64,000 nt of DNA from UBA1181 sp045600225 (GTDB lineage: Bacteria; Bacteroidota; Bacteroidia; Bacteroidales; Paludibacteraceae): contig JAZRXL010000014.1 in the NCBI GenBank assembly GCA_045600225.1, forward strand, positions 93,715 through 157,714, in the 5' to 3' direction. Positions 33,817-42,529 of the stretch are shown piece by piece. Below the pieces are notes generated by a model, which saw nothing but the letters and a program-made list of their open reading frames with translations, had not been told where the DNA came from and did not search any database. Both the position numbers and the translations under genes were made by a program. Every line of letters starts with the position of its first letter. Within the stretch, counting starts at the first letter, position 1.

Positions 33817-35454
33817 ATGATTTCAGTTGATGGTTTAACGGTTGAATTTGCAGGTTCAACCTTGTTTGAAAATATTTCATTCCAAGTGAATGACGGAGAT
33901 AGAATTGCTCTAATGGGAAAAAATGGAGCAGGTAAGTCTACTTTGTTGAAGATTTTGGCGGGTGTTCAGCAACCTACAAGAGGTGCTGTTTCTGCACCTA
34001 AGGGAACTGTGGTGGCATATCTTCCTCAACATTTGATGACCGAAGACCATCGAACTGTTTTTGAAGAGGCTTCTTTGGCTTTCGCAGAGTTGTTCGCAAT
34101 GGAAAAAGAGATTGAAGATCTTAATAAAGAGTTGGCGGAACGAACAGATTATGAGAGCGATAGCTATATGGAACTGATAGAAAAGGTTTCGACGCTAAGC
34201 GAAAAATATTATTCAATAGAAGAGACTAATTATGAGGCTGATGTAGAGAAGACATTGTTGGGTTTGGGATTCCTCCGCAGTGATTTTGACAAACCAACTA
34301 AAGAGTTTAGTGGAGGTTGGAGAATGAGAATTGAGTTGGCGAAAATCCTTTTGCGTAAACCTGATGTGATTCTGTTGGACGAGCCTACTAATCACTTGGA
34401 TATTGAATCTATCCAGTGGCTGGAGGAGTTCTTAGTAGACAGTGCTAAGGCTGTGATTGTAATCTCTCACGACCGTGCTTTTGTTGATAACATCACAACG
34501 CGAACCATTGAAGTGACAATGGGAAGAATCTACGACTACAAGGTAAATTACTCTCACTACTTGGAGTTGAGAAAAGAGCGTCGTGAACAGCAACAAAAGG
34601 CTTACGAGGAGCAGCAGAAGATGATTGCAGATACAAAAGACTTTATCGAAAGATTTAAGGGTACTTACTCCAAAACATTACAGGTGCAGTCTCGTGTGAA
34701 GATGTTGGAAAAATTGGAATTGGTAGAGGTGGATGAAGAAGACACTTCAGCTTTGCGCTTGAAATTTCCTCCGTCACCTCGTTCTGGTAGTTACCCTGTT
34801 ATTGCAGACAACGTTGGAAAGTCGTATGGTGATCATCTTGTGTTTCAAAATGCTTCATTCACGATTGCTCGTGGAGAAAAGGTTGCCTTTGTGGGAAAGA
34901 ATGGTGAAGGAAAATCTACAATGGTGAAGTGTATAATGAACGAAATAGAACATCAGGGTACGTTGACGTTAGGTCATAATGTAATGATTGGTTATTTTGC
35001 TCAAAATCAGGCCTCTTTGTTGGATGGGGAATTGACTGTCTTCCAAACAATTGATGATGTGGCAAAGGGCGATATTAGAAATAAGATAAAAGATCTTTTG
35101 GGCGCATTTATGTTCGGTGGAGATAACTCGACAAAGAAGGTTAAAGTGTTGTCGGGAGGTGAACGAACACGTTTGGCTATGATTAAGTTGTTGCTCGAAC
35201 CTGTTAACCTTTTGATTTTGGATGAGCCTACAAACCACTTGGATATGAAAACAAAGGATATCTTGAAATCTGCGTTGAAGGATTTTGACGGAACCTTGAT
35301 CGTGGTTTCTCACGACCGTGATTTCTTGGATGGTTTGGTTTCAAAGGTGTATGAGTTTGGAAATAAGAAGGTAACCGAACACTTGGATGGAATCTATGAA
35401 TTCTTGAAAAAGAAGAAACTGGATAACCTTCGAGAGATAGAAAGAAAAAATTAA
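33817..35454 (+). CDS. ABC-F family ATPase
   Basis: A 545-residue cytosolic protein with two ATP-binding cassettes and no membrane segments. Walker A GKNGAGKS and signature SGGWRMRIELAKILL in the first half, GKNGEGKS and SGGERTRLAMIKLL in the second; both Walker B motifs read DEPTNHLD. The linker between (LRKERREQQQKAYEEQQKMI and onward) is the P-site-tRNA-interaction motif region of ABC-F translation factors. Such proteins relieve ribosome stalling or protect the ribosome from antibiotics; a housekeeping YdiF/Uup-type role is likely here. It ends at a bidirectional terminator. Confidence 0.95.
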   Translation: MISVDGLTVEFAGSTLFENISFQVNDGDRIALMGKNGAGKSTLLKILAGVQQPTRGAVSAPKGTVVAYLPQHLMTEDHRTVFEEASLAFAELFAMEKEIEDLNKELAERTDYESDSYMELIEKVSTLSEKYYSIEETNYEADVEKTLLGLGFLRSDFDKPTKEFSGGWRMRIELAKILLRKPDVILLDEPTNHLDIESIQWLEEFLVDSAKAVIVISHDRAFVDNITTRTIEVTMGRIYDYKVNYSHYLELRKERREQQQKAYEEQQKMIADTKDFIERFKGTYSKTLQVQSRVKMLEKLELVEVDEEDTSALRLKFPPSPRSGSYPVIADNVGKSYGDHLVFQNASFTIARGEKVAFVGKNGEGKSTMVKCIMNEIEHQGTLTLGHNVMIGYFAQNQASLLDGELTVFQTIDDVAKGDIRNKIKDLLGAFMFGGDNSTKKVKVLSGGERTRLAMIKLLLEPVNLLILDEPTNHLDMKTKDILKSALKDFDGTLIVVSHDRDFLDGLVSKVYEFGNKKVTEHLDGIYEFLKKKKLDNLREIERKN

Positions 35455-35455
35455 T

Positions 35456-35491
35456 AAAAAAAAACTCAGACGGTATCGCCTGAGTTTTTTT
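35456..35491. terminator. Bidirectional terminator between ABC-F and dgt
   Basis: An 11-bp stem with A-tract on one side and T-tract on the other (AACTCAG...CTGAGTT core) lies between two convergent genes, so it can stop both. Confidence 0.9.
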
Positions 35492-35507
35492 ATGGGGTGA
35501 AAGTGGG

Positions 35508-36845
35508 TTAGACCATAGGGAGACTCATACCGGTTATTTTTCGGTATAGGTCTAGCGCATACACGTCTGTCATTCCTGAAATGTGGTCTAATACTGCCAT
35601 TATTTTTGTATAAGGATCTTCGTTGCGTATCTCATACTGCTCTGGTATGCGGACCAGTAATTGATGAGAGTAGGCTTTTTCTGAATTGAAGACAGCTTCG
35701 ATCTCTTTGTCTATTAGTGTGTAGATGATGTTGTAACCAGCTATTTCAATGTCAACTACATCTTTCGAATGATAGATTTTATTAGAGGAAATTTCTTGAC
35801 ATTTTTTATAGGCGTTTTTGACCAAATCTGGCATGCTCTTTATCAATGTGGAGTCGAAAGATCCCTCCATAATAGCCTCTTCATTGTCCATGAATGCATT
35901 GACACACTCTCTGACTAACACACCTATAACGGAAGAACGCAAGTAGGCGATTTGCTCGTTCTCATCGTCGACAATGGCTAAATGTTCACGTCTTCGTTCT
36001 TGTTGTTCTTCTGAGAAAAAGGCGAGTAGCAGTTTCTTCACATCTTCGTTACTAATCAATTTTAGTTTGTGGGCGTCTTCAAGATCCATTATTTCGTAAC
36101 AAATATCATCGGCAGCCTCGACTAGGTAGACAAGAGGGTGTCGGGCGTACTTGTATTCGTCGAGTTTAACCATCCCTAAATCGTTGGCAATTTTCACGAA
36201 GTCCTCTTTTTCACTTTGGAAGAACCCGAATTTCTTTTTCTCTTTGGTTACGAAATCAGACACGTATGGGTATTTTACGATAGAAGCAACGGTAGAGTAG
36301 GTGAGTACAAATCCTCCTTTTCTTCTGCCTTTGAACTGATGGGTGAGCAAACGGAAGGCGTTGGCATTACCTTCGAAATGAATGATGTCGTTCCATTGAC
36401 TATCTGTTAAATGGTATTTCTCCTTCAGTTCAAGTCCTTTGCCCTCGGAAAAATAGGAGGCAATGGCAGTTTCTCCGGAATGCCCAAAGGGAGGATTGCC
36501 CATATCGTGAGCAAGACAAGCGGCAGAGACGATTGACCCGATTTCTGAAACATGCTCAAAAAGAGAATTGCCATGTTTGGCAATTAATTGTTTAGCTACG
36601 CCATTACCCAATGATCGTCCTACGCAAGAGACCTCCAGACTGTGTGTTAAACGGTTGTGGACAAAGATGCTTCCAGGTAAGGGAAACACTTGCGTCTTGT
36701 TTTGTAATCTTCTAAAAGGGGCTGAGAATATCAATCGGTCGTGATCTCTTTGAAATTCGGTTCTGTCTTGTTCATTTTCGTTGTGATAGTCCTCCAATCC
36801 AAATCTTTTTGTGGTGACTAATTTCTCCCATTCCATCTTTGCCAT
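35508..36845 (-). CDS. dgt: Deoxyguanosinetriphosphate triphosphohydrolase
   Basis: A 445-residue HD-domain enzyme that hydrolyses dGTP to deoxyguanosine and tripolyphosphate. The start of the domain is DRTEFQRDHDRLIFSAPFRR; metal ligands appear in FVHNRLTHSLEVS (His) and CLAHDMGNPPFGHSGE (the HD pair), with a later Asp in EAADDICYEIMDLEDA. Length is as in the dNTPase family. Start ATG 36845; a promoter -7 element lies at 36863-36870. Confidence 0.95.
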   Translation of the reverse strand: MAKMEWEKLVTTKRFGLEDYHNENEQDRTEFQRDHDRLIFSAPFRRLQNKTQVFPLPGSIFVHNRLTHSLEVSCVGRSLGNGVAKQLIAKHGNSLFEHVSEIGSIVSAACLAHDMGNPPFGHSGETAIASYFSEGKGLELKEKYHLTDSQWNDIIHFEGNANAFRLLTHQFKGRRKGGFVLTYSTVASIVKYPYVSDFVTKEKKKFGFFQSEKEDFVKIANDLGMVKLDEYKYARHPLVYLVEAADDICYEIMDLEDAHKLKLISNEDVKKLLLAFFSEEQQERRREHLAIVDDENEQIAYLRSSVIGVLVRECVNAFMDNEEAIMEGSFDSTLIKSMPDLVKNAYKKCQEISSNKIYHSKDVVDIEIAGYNIIYTLIDKEIEAVFNSEKAYSHQLLVRIPEQYEIRNEDPYTKIMAVLDHISGMTDVYALDLYRKITGMSLPMV

Positions 36846-36862
36846 AAGTTCTCTTTTTTTTA

Positions 36863-36870
36863 CAAATATA
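36863..36870 (-). promoter_or_regulatory. Promoter -7 element of dgt
   Basis: TATATTTG on the minus strand, 18 bases upstream of the dgt ATG. Confidence 0.6.
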
Positions 36871-36978
36871 AGTAAATTTTAGAAAGAGAATCTTTCGTTT
36901 GTGAGATAGTTTGACATTATCAGTCCTTTTTTTGTAATCAAAATTCATTCGGGAAAACTATTTTTCAAAAAAAAATGT

Positions 36979-36986
36979 TACTTTTG
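36979..36986 (+). promoter_or_regulatory. Promoter -7 element of the 37089 gene
   Basis: Perfect TACTTTTG. The predicted start of transcription (near 36993) leaves a leader of about 95 bases before ATG 37089, which contains a 24-codon ORF. Confidence 0.65.
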
Positions 36987-36994
36987 CTTTCGGT

Positions 36995-37069
36995 ATGAAC
37001 AAGTTGTGCTGTTTATGCGTTGTAATGATTCTAAAAGTGAAAAAGTTGAGAATTAAGGACAACGGGTAG
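36995..37069 (+). CDS. Possible 24-codon leader ORF
   Basis: ATG 36995, only two bases from the predicted transcription start, opens a 24-residue frame (MNKLCCLCVVMILKVKKLRI and four more) that ends 19 bases before the main gene. It has three cysteines near the start. It could be a nearly leaderless upstream ORF that affects the next gene, or chance. Confidence 0.2.
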   Translation: MNKLCCLCVVMILKVKKLRIKDNG

Positions 37070-37088
37070 TCTGGCTTATGTAAAGGAT

Positions 37089-37874
37089 ATGTTAAAACGA
37101 ATATTATTATTACTAACTTTTTCAATATCATTAAGTTCTTTCGTCGTGAGTGCTAAAAGTGATGCACAAATGATGAAGGAGTTTATTAGTATGCCTACTA
37201 TTCAATCGTTGGGCTTGAATGGTAAGGTGAAGAGTTATGCTCTTTTTAATGATACGGAGTATAAGGATACAGAAGAGAAAGAGCACTTCTTCGTTTGTGG
37301 AGTGAACTTTAACTCGGATGGTAATATAGTTAAAACATACAGCTCTGAGGATACTTTGAATAGTGCATATTGCCTATACAAATATGATGATAAGGGTAAC
37401 TTGGTGGAGATGTCCAAATATACTGTCGATGATTTGTTAAAGAACAAAGTATTGTTCCATTATACAGAGAATGGTGATTTGACATTGGTTGAAAGACAAG
37501 ATTTCGACTGGTATGGCACTGGTAAGATGAAAACTCGCCAGATCTCTTTATACGACAAGAATGGAATGGAGAGTCGCTTTGAATATATTTATTATAACAA
37601 AGAGGGTGATTTGAGCCATAGGGATGTTTACAAGTATGGGAAATCGAATATGGCAGAGCTTTCAAGTTACAATGGAAAGGGCGATTTGCTCTCGAAAAAG
37701 AAGTGTAAGGCTGAGAGTATAACGGTGGAACGAGATCCTGGTTTCTTCGTTTTAGGAAAGAATGTAGGTTTTGATATCGCTGAGTATGATGAGGCTGGTA
37801 ATGTGATAGGCCGTGTCAGATACTATTTGGACAGAACTGTGAAGTATATTTGCCAAATAGAGTATTTCCAATAA
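37089..37874 (+). CDS. Secreted protein with YD-like short repeats, function unknown
   Basis: A 261-residue protein with signal peptide MLKRILLLLTFSISLSSFVV. The mature part consists of short beta-type units with the pattern Y..DD.GN.VE...Y (YKYDDKGNLVEMSKYT, SLYDKNGMESRFEYIYYN, AEYDEAGNVIGRVRYY), reminiscent of YD/RHS-type or DUF-type wrapping repeats but too short for an RHS toxin. Location is the periplasm or cell surface. The stop lies 9 bases from that of the convergent gene, with no terminator. Function unknown. Confidence 0.75.
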   Translation: MLKRILLLLTFSISLSSFVVSAKSDAQMMKEFISMPTIQSLGLNGKVKSYALFNDTEYKDTEEKEHFFVCGVNFNSDGNIVKTYSSEDTLNSAYCLYKYDDKGNLVEMSKYTVDDLLKNKVLFHYTENGDLTLVERQDFDWYGTGKMKTRQISLYDKNGMESRFEYIYYNKEGDLSHRDVYKYGKSNMAELSSYNGKGDLLSKKKCKAESITVERDPGFFVLGKNVGFDIAEYDEAGNVIGRVRYYLDRTVKYICQIEYFQ

Positions 37875-37883
37875 ACCTTATCG

Positions 37884-38792
37884 TTAGTTGTTAACGAGCC
37901 ATTTTTCTATATCCTCAATTTTCTTGCCTCGTTGTTTTGCATAGGATTCCTTTTGATCGTCTCCTATTTTCCCTACTATAAAATAGAATGCTTGCGGGTG
38001 TGAGATGTGTAATCCGCAAATGGATGCGTTGGGTTTCATTGCTCCGTTTTCCGAAATGTGAATGCCAATTTCATCCAAGTGAAGTAGCTTGTTTGCCTCG
38101 AACAGGAGAGAGAGGTCCGGTATGGATGGATATCCGAAAGCAGGTCTGATTCCTTCTGCGTTGCTCTCTTGCGCATATCCCCAATATTCTGTTCTTATTT
38201 TCTCGTGTAACCATTCTGCTGTGGCTTCAGCCAATCGATCTGCCACACTTTTGATGAGAAGCGATTTGTAATCGTCGCCTTCTTGCTTCGCCTTTTCCGC
38301 CCATTCGTCTCCACCATGTACGGTAACGGCAAACATGCCAATGTAATCTTTCTCGGAAGAAATGAAGTCTGCAATGGACAGGCAGTAGCCATTCCTTTCA
38401 CTTTCATGTTGCTGCCGCAACATTGGTAAGTAGAGAATCTCTTGACCTTCTTTGGTAAAGGATATGCCTTCTCCAATAGATCTTGCTTCGGAGAAATACA
38501 CGATTGCAGATAGGTTCAATATTTTATCAGCTATGCCTTCTCGTAAAATTTCTTTGGCGTCTTTCAATAGTTTGTATGCCTCTTGTGCCTTTTCTTTCTC
38601 TTCGGGGCGGAATCTTAGTAGCCATTGGACCTTGCAGGCTTCACATTTACATAAGGTGTCGAGACCTTCATAATTACCCGTCAGTTTCCAAGCATGAAAG
38701 AAGAATCTCCAGTCGATTCTTTGTATTACAGGAAGAAGATCCACCGAGATCTCTCTTCTGCCTAAAAATGAGGGTACGAATGGTTTATACAT
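37884..38792 (-). CDS. Stand-alone methionine synthase reactivation-domain protein
   Basis: A 302-residue soluble protein. The C-terminal half is the AdoMet-binding activation domain of cobalamin-dependent methionine synthase MetH: GIRPAFGYPSIPDLSLLFEA, then GIHISENGAMKPNASICGLH and SHPQAFYFIVGKIGDD. In full-length MetH this is the last module and re-methylates oxidised cob(II)alamin; here it stands alone, with an N-terminal helical part of about 70 residues and no homocysteine, folate or B12 module. It may reactivate a separately encoded MetH. Its ATG lies close behind the terminator of the upstream transporter. Confidence 0.88.
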   Translation of the reverse strand: MYKPFVPSFLGRREISVDLLPVIQRIDWRFFFHAWKLTGNYEGLDTLCKCEACKVQWLLRFRPEEKEKAQEAYKLLKDAKEILREGIADKILNLSAIVYFSEARSIGEGISFTKEGQEILYLPMLRQQHESERNGYCLSIADFISSEKDYIGMFAVTVHGGDEWAEKAKQEGDDYKSLLIKSVADRLAEATAEWLHEKIRTEYWGYAQESNAEGIRPAFGYPSIPDLSLLFEANKLLHLDEIGIHISENGAMKPNASICGLHISHPQAFYFIVGKIGDDQKESYAKQRGKKIEDIEKWLVNN

Positions 38793-38796
38793 GGTG

Positions 38797-38833
38797 ATAA
38801 AAATAACAAAGGGGTAGACGAACGCCTACCCCT
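38797..38833 (-). terminator. Terminator of the GPH transporter gene
   Basis: AGGGGTAG pairs with CTACCCCT (38810-38833) and is followed on the minus strand by TTGTTATTTTT. It lies between the transporter stop and the ATG (38792) of the reactivation-domain gene, so that gene is either read through or has a hidden promoter. Confidence 0.7.
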
Positions 38834-38849
38834 CTACTCTTAATTCCTT

Positions 38850-40454
38850 TTATTTTGTCAATTGAGCTTCTTTGCTTCTGCGTTCATTCAAAGTCGAGGA
38901 GATATTTGACATTTCTTTTTGACTTAATGGGTACGAGCACATTAGAACTGCTCCAACTAAAGCGATCGCTGCTGGAATAACACTCATCAATTGGATGATG
39001 CCAGGGATTGCGTTTTGAATTGCTACAGAGTTTTGTCCGTCGTAACCATAGATGCTCAATACCCAACCGATGATGGCTCCTGCGATACCACCTCCAAATT
39101 TTGTTGCGAAGGAGCCGGCTGAATATACAAGTCCAGTGGCACGTCTTCCATTTACGTATTCTGAGTAATCGGCTGCATCTCCTAACATGGCAAAGAACAG
39201 TGTTGGCATAATAGCTGCAGCACATTCGGAAATTGCTCCGATGGCAAAAATGAATGCTTTGTCTTGTGCATCGCAGAAGTACAAAAGAGAGTTGATTACG
39301 CCCGAAAATATTAGGGCGGCGATAAATAGGTTCTTCTTTCCGTACATTTTGCTCAATGGAGTCGTAATTGCCGCGCCTGCGATGGAAGCAAGCATTAGCA
39401 CTGTCATGTAGGCACCAGCCATTAGTTGATTGTGAACATAGTGTGTGAAATAAATGACAGTAATGGATTGCTTCATGTTGTTGTAGACGTTGAAGGTAAG
39501 TCCAACAAATAGCAAAACGACCCAAGGCTTGTTTGTAATCAAGTCTTTCAAATCATTCAGAATGTTAGTTTTTTGTGTTGCTGGAGGGGTTACTCTTTCT
39601 CTCGTGAAGTAGAAAGTGATAAACAAGCAAAGAACCAATACGATAGATAGTGTGCTGATTGCTTTACTATAACCCTGTCTTTGATCGATGATGGTGAAAT
39701 CTTTTTCTGAGATGTTCTCTTCTCCCTCAACGATGAATGTGTATGGTTGGTTTGCTTGCATAGAGAAGCTCTTACCTACGGTGGCGCTGTCTTTCTCGTT
39801 GCCAACCATTAGGAATGTGGCTATGCCGTTCTCTGTTTTAATATTCACATTTTGAATGTCTTTCGGAGCAGAAACCGTGATCTCGTATTTGTCAGTATCT
39901 AATTGTTGAGTTGCAATGGTTGGATTAATGTTTCCAAAATAGGCTACTAAGAAAAGAAGAGACCCCTGAACAAGCATACCGCCAGCAAATGCTCCTACCA
40001 TTCTGAATGAGCCAATACTAGTTCTCTCCTTGTCGTCACCAGTCATGACAGCCATCAATGCTCCGTATGGAATGTTGTTGGCTGTATATATTAAGGTGAA
40101 TAGAATGTATGTGGTGTATGCGTATGCTATTTTCCAAGGCATAGACCAACTTTCTGGACATACATACAGAAGAGACAAAATGATACCTAAAGGTAGGGCA
40201 GTCCATAAAATCCAAGGACGGAATTTTCCGTATTTGGATTTTGTTCGGTCTCCCAATATACCCATTAAGACATCAGATACACCGTCGCTGGTTCTTGCTA
40301 AAAGCATAAGGGTTGCAACAATGCCAGGACCTAATCCGAATACATCGGTGTAGAAGATAAATAAGAATGCAGAAACACCACGCCAAGCGATGTTTGCGGA
40401 TGCGTCACCTAATGCGTACGCAATTTTTTCTTTAAGAGATAATTTCTCAGTCAT
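38850..40454 (-). CDS. GPH-family (MelB-type) sugar:cation symporter with inserted periplasmic domain
   Basis: A 534-residue inner-membrane transporter. N-terminal motifs fit the GPH family: KEKIAYALGDASANIAWRGV, the Asp residues in ARTSDGVSDVLMGILGDRTK and KYGKFRPWILW. Twelve membrane segments are expected, and the C-terminal half carries GRRATGLVYSAGSFATKFGG. Between segments 5 and 6 (about residues 175-260) there is an insertion of roughly 80 polar residues with beta-rich character (TDKYEITVSAPKDIQNVNIK) that normal MelB-type carriers lack; by MelB topology it faces the periplasm. Substrate unknown, probably a glycoside. Confidence 0.9.
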   Translation of the reverse strand: MTEKLSLKEKIAYALGDASANIAWRGVSAFLFIFYTDVFGLGPGIVATLMLLARTSDGVSDVLMGILGDRTKSKYGKFRPWILWTALPLGIILSLLYVCPESWSMPWKIAYAYTTYILFTLIYTANNIPYGALMAVMTGDDKERTSIGSFRMVGAFAGGMLVQGSLLFLVAYFGNINPTIATQQLDTDKYEITVSAPKDIQNVNIKTENGIATFLMVGNEKDSATVGKSFSMQANQPYTFIVEGEENISEKDFTIIDQRQGYSKAISTLSIVLVLCLFITFYFTRERVTPPATQKTNILNDLKDLITNKPWVVLLFVGLTFNVYNNMKQSITVIYFTHYVHNQLMAGAYMTVLMLASIAGAAITTPLSKMYGKKNLFIAALIFSGVINSLLYFCDAQDKAFIFAIGAISECAAAIMPTLFFAMLGDAADYSEYVNGRRATGLVYSAGSFATKFGGGIAGAIIGWVLSIYGYDGQNSVAIQNAIPGIIQLMSVIPAAIALVGAVLMCSYPLSQKEMSNISSTLNERRSKEAQLTK

Positions 40455-40489
40455 TTTACTTTTTATTTTTCATGAATACGATTAGAGAA

Positions 40490-40497
40490 CAAAAATA
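40490..40497 (-). promoter_or_regulatory. Promoter -7 element of the GPH transporter
   Basis: TATTTTTG on the minus strand, 36 bases before the ATG. Confidence 0.55.
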
Positions 40498-40790
40498 CAC
40501 AAACTATTTGATTAATTATGAATTATACAATAGGAATCTAAAAAAGAAAAAACATTCTGCAATTATTCTTCCTTGATTGATCTAATTGTGGAAGAGAAAG
40601 AATATTAATTAGAATAATCCGAAGAAAGGGGCAAAGGAATTTAGTTGCGTCTTTGCTTCTTTTGTATAGATGAAAATGATGAATTAAAAGGAAATGCCCC
40701 TTTTGCTGAATATTTATTCAAATATGCATTCGTGCAAGTAATCGTATGTAAGAAAAGATGTTGTTTAACAATATTTATGTATGTTCATAC

Positions 40791-40819
40791 TTGTGTTTCG
40801 AATAAAAAATGTATATTTG
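40791..40819 (+). promoter_or_regulatory. Promoter of the CoA-transferase gene, with adjacent dyad
   Basis: TTG (40791-40793), 18-base spacer, TATATTTG (40812-40819). A dyad GTATG-TT-CATAC (40779-40790) touches the -33 element and may be an operator. Confidence 0.6.
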
Positions 40820-40890
40820 CGCATTATTTATGCAAAAGTCCTTTGTGACTCATAAGAGATCTTAAAAACAAAATAGAAATATACATTAAT

Positions 40891-42378
40891 ATGGCTTTCA
40901 AGTTTATCACAGCCGAGGAGGCAGCATCTTACATCAAACACGATGATGTAATAGGTATTGGAGGATTCTCATCAGTAGGTACTGTAAAGGCTGTTACTGC
41001 GGCGCTTGCTGTAAAGGCAGAGGCTGAACATGCAAAAGGAAATGAGTTTAAGGTAGGCTTGATCACTGGAGGTTCAACAGGTGATCAAATAGATGGTGCT
41101 TTGTCTCGTGCAAAGGCTGTTAAATTCCGTACTCCGTTCCAGTCTAGCAAGGATATGCGTAATGCAATCAACAAGTGTGAAGTTCAATATTTTGATATGC
41201 ACTTGTCGCATGTTGCACAAGACCTTCGTTATGGTTTCCTAGGTAAGCTTGATTACGCTCTTATTGAGGCTGCTGATATTACAGAAAACGGGGAGATCGT
41301 ATTGACTACTTCTGTCGGTATTACTCCTACATTGGTAGAGTCTGCTGATCATATTATTATCGAGTTGAATGCTCACCACCCTGCAAGTATCTTGGGTATG
41401 CATGATTTGTATGAGCCTGCCAACCCTCCTTACCGTCGTGAGATTCCTATCTATACTCCTTCTGATAGAATTGGATCTGCGACTTTGAAGGTAGATCCTA
41501 AAAAGGTGTTGGGTGTGGTTGAGACGAATATGCCGGATGGTATTGCACCATTTACTCCAGTAGATGCTGTAACAGCAAAGATTGGTGAAAATGTTGCTAA
41601 CTTCTTGTTGAGTGAGCTACATAAAGGAATTATACCAAGAGAGTTTTTGCCTTTGCAGTCTGGTGTAGGTAACATTGCAAATGCAGTGTTAGGTTCTTTG
41701 GGTAATTGTCCGGATATTCCTTCCTTCACAATGTTTACTGAGGTAATTCAGAATTCAGTGATTGATTTGATGAAGAAGGGTCGTATCACTTTCGCCAGTG
41801 GAAGTTCATTGACATTGTCTGATGATGTTTTGATGGATGTTTATGCAAACTATGAGTTTTTCAAAGATAAGTTGATGCTTCGTCCTCAGGAGTTGACAAA
41901 CCATCCAGAGTTAGTTCGCCGTATGGGAGTAATTGCTATCAATACAGCTTTGGAGTTGGATATCTTCGGAAATGTAAATAGTACAAATGTGTTAGGACAA
42001 AAGATGATGAATGGATTGGGTGGCTCTGCTGATTTCTCTCGTAATGCATTCTTGTCGATCTTTACTTGTCCTTCTGTTGCTAAGGGCGGTGTTATCTCTG
42101 CAATTGTTCCTATGGCAAGCCATATCGATAGCTCAGAACACTCAGTAAAAGTAATCGTAACTGAACAAGGTGTTGCAGATTTGCGCGCTAAGTCTCCGAT
42201 GCAAAAGGCAGAGACTATCATTGAGAATTGTGTTCACCCTGATTATAAAGAGTTGCTTTGGGATTATGTCAAGATGGCTGCAGGAAAATACCATACTCCA
42301 ATGACGCTTTCGAAGGCCTTGAACATGCATTTGGCATTCGAGCAAACAGGCGATATGCGTAATACAAAATGGGACTAA
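40891..42378 (+). CDS. Succinyl-CoA:acetate CoA-transferase (acetyl-CoA hydrolase/transferase family)
   Basis: A 495-residue cytosolic enzyme. The N-terminal part has IGIGGFSSVGTVKAV; the catalytic Glu is probably E284 in FTMFTEVIQNSV; the later segments NSTNVLGQKMMNGLGGSADF and VIVTEQGVADLR are typical of the AarC/Cat1 group. These enzymes move CoA between succinate and acetate, and in Bacteroidales serve acetate and propionate formation by saving the thioester bond. A strong terminator follows at 42409-42445. Confidence 0.93.
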   Translation: MAFKFITAEEAASYIKHDDVIGIGGFSSVGTVKAVTAALAVKAEAEHAKGNEFKVGLITGGSTGDQIDGALSRAKAVKFRTPFQSSKDMRNAINKCEVQYFDMHLSHVAQDLRYGFLGKLDYALIEAADITENGEIVLTTSVGITPTLVESADHIIIELNAHHPASILGMHDLYEPANPPYRREIPIYTPSDRIGSATLKVDPKKVLGVVETNMPDGIAPFTPVDAVTAKIGENVANFLLSELHKGIIPREFLPLQSGVGNIANAVLGSLGNCPDIPSFTMFTEVIQNSVIDLMKKGRITFASGSSLTLSDDVLMDVYANYEFFKDKLMLRPQELTNHPELVRRMGVIAINTALELDIFGNVNSTNVLGQKMMNGLGGSADFSRNAFLSIFTCPSVAKGGVISAIVPMASHIDSSEHSVKVIVTEQGVADLRAKSPMQKAETIIENCVHPDYKELLWDYVKMAAGKYHTPMTLSKALNMHLAFEQTGDMRNTKWD

Positions 42379-42408
42379 AAATAGTTTCTATTGAAAATAT
42401 TTAAACCG

Positions 42409-42445
42409 AGGGGCGATTTCCTTAAGAAATTGCCCCTTTTCTTTT
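42409..42445 (+). terminator. Intrinsic terminator after the CoA-transferase gene
   Basis: An 11-bp stem with GGGGC and GCCCC at its base (42410-42435) is followed by TTTTCTTTT. Confidence 0.85.
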
Positions 42446-42456
42446 GAAAAAATGTC

Positions 42457-42464
42457 TATATTTG
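42457..42464 (+). promoter_or_regulatory. Promoter -7 element of the giant repeat gene
   Basis: TATATTTG (42457-42464), about 66 bases upstream of ATG 42530. No clear -33. Confidence 0.6.
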
Positions 42465-42529
42465 CACGAAATTTTGCTTAGTAGGCGACTGAGGTGGTTT
42501 ATTAAAGCATAAACATTAAAAAAGAGTAC

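Larger units (their letters stand above)
40455..40890. other. Intergenic region with divergent promoters
   Basis: This 436-base AT-rich gap holds the transporter promoter (-7 at 40490-40497, minus strand), the CoA-transferase promoter (-7 at 40812-40819), a dyad GTATG-TT-CATAC at 40779-40790 directly before the TTG -33 element (40791-40793), and a weak hairpin (GCAAAG 40631-40636 with CTTTGC 40651-40656). A short frame starting at TTG 40645 shows no protein-like features and I do not call it. Confidence 0.6.

Noticed and set aside
40645..40848. 67-codon frame in the 40.5-40.9 kb gap
   Set aside because: TTG start, overlaps the CoA-transferase promoter and has no protein-like pattern beyond cysteine-rich noise.
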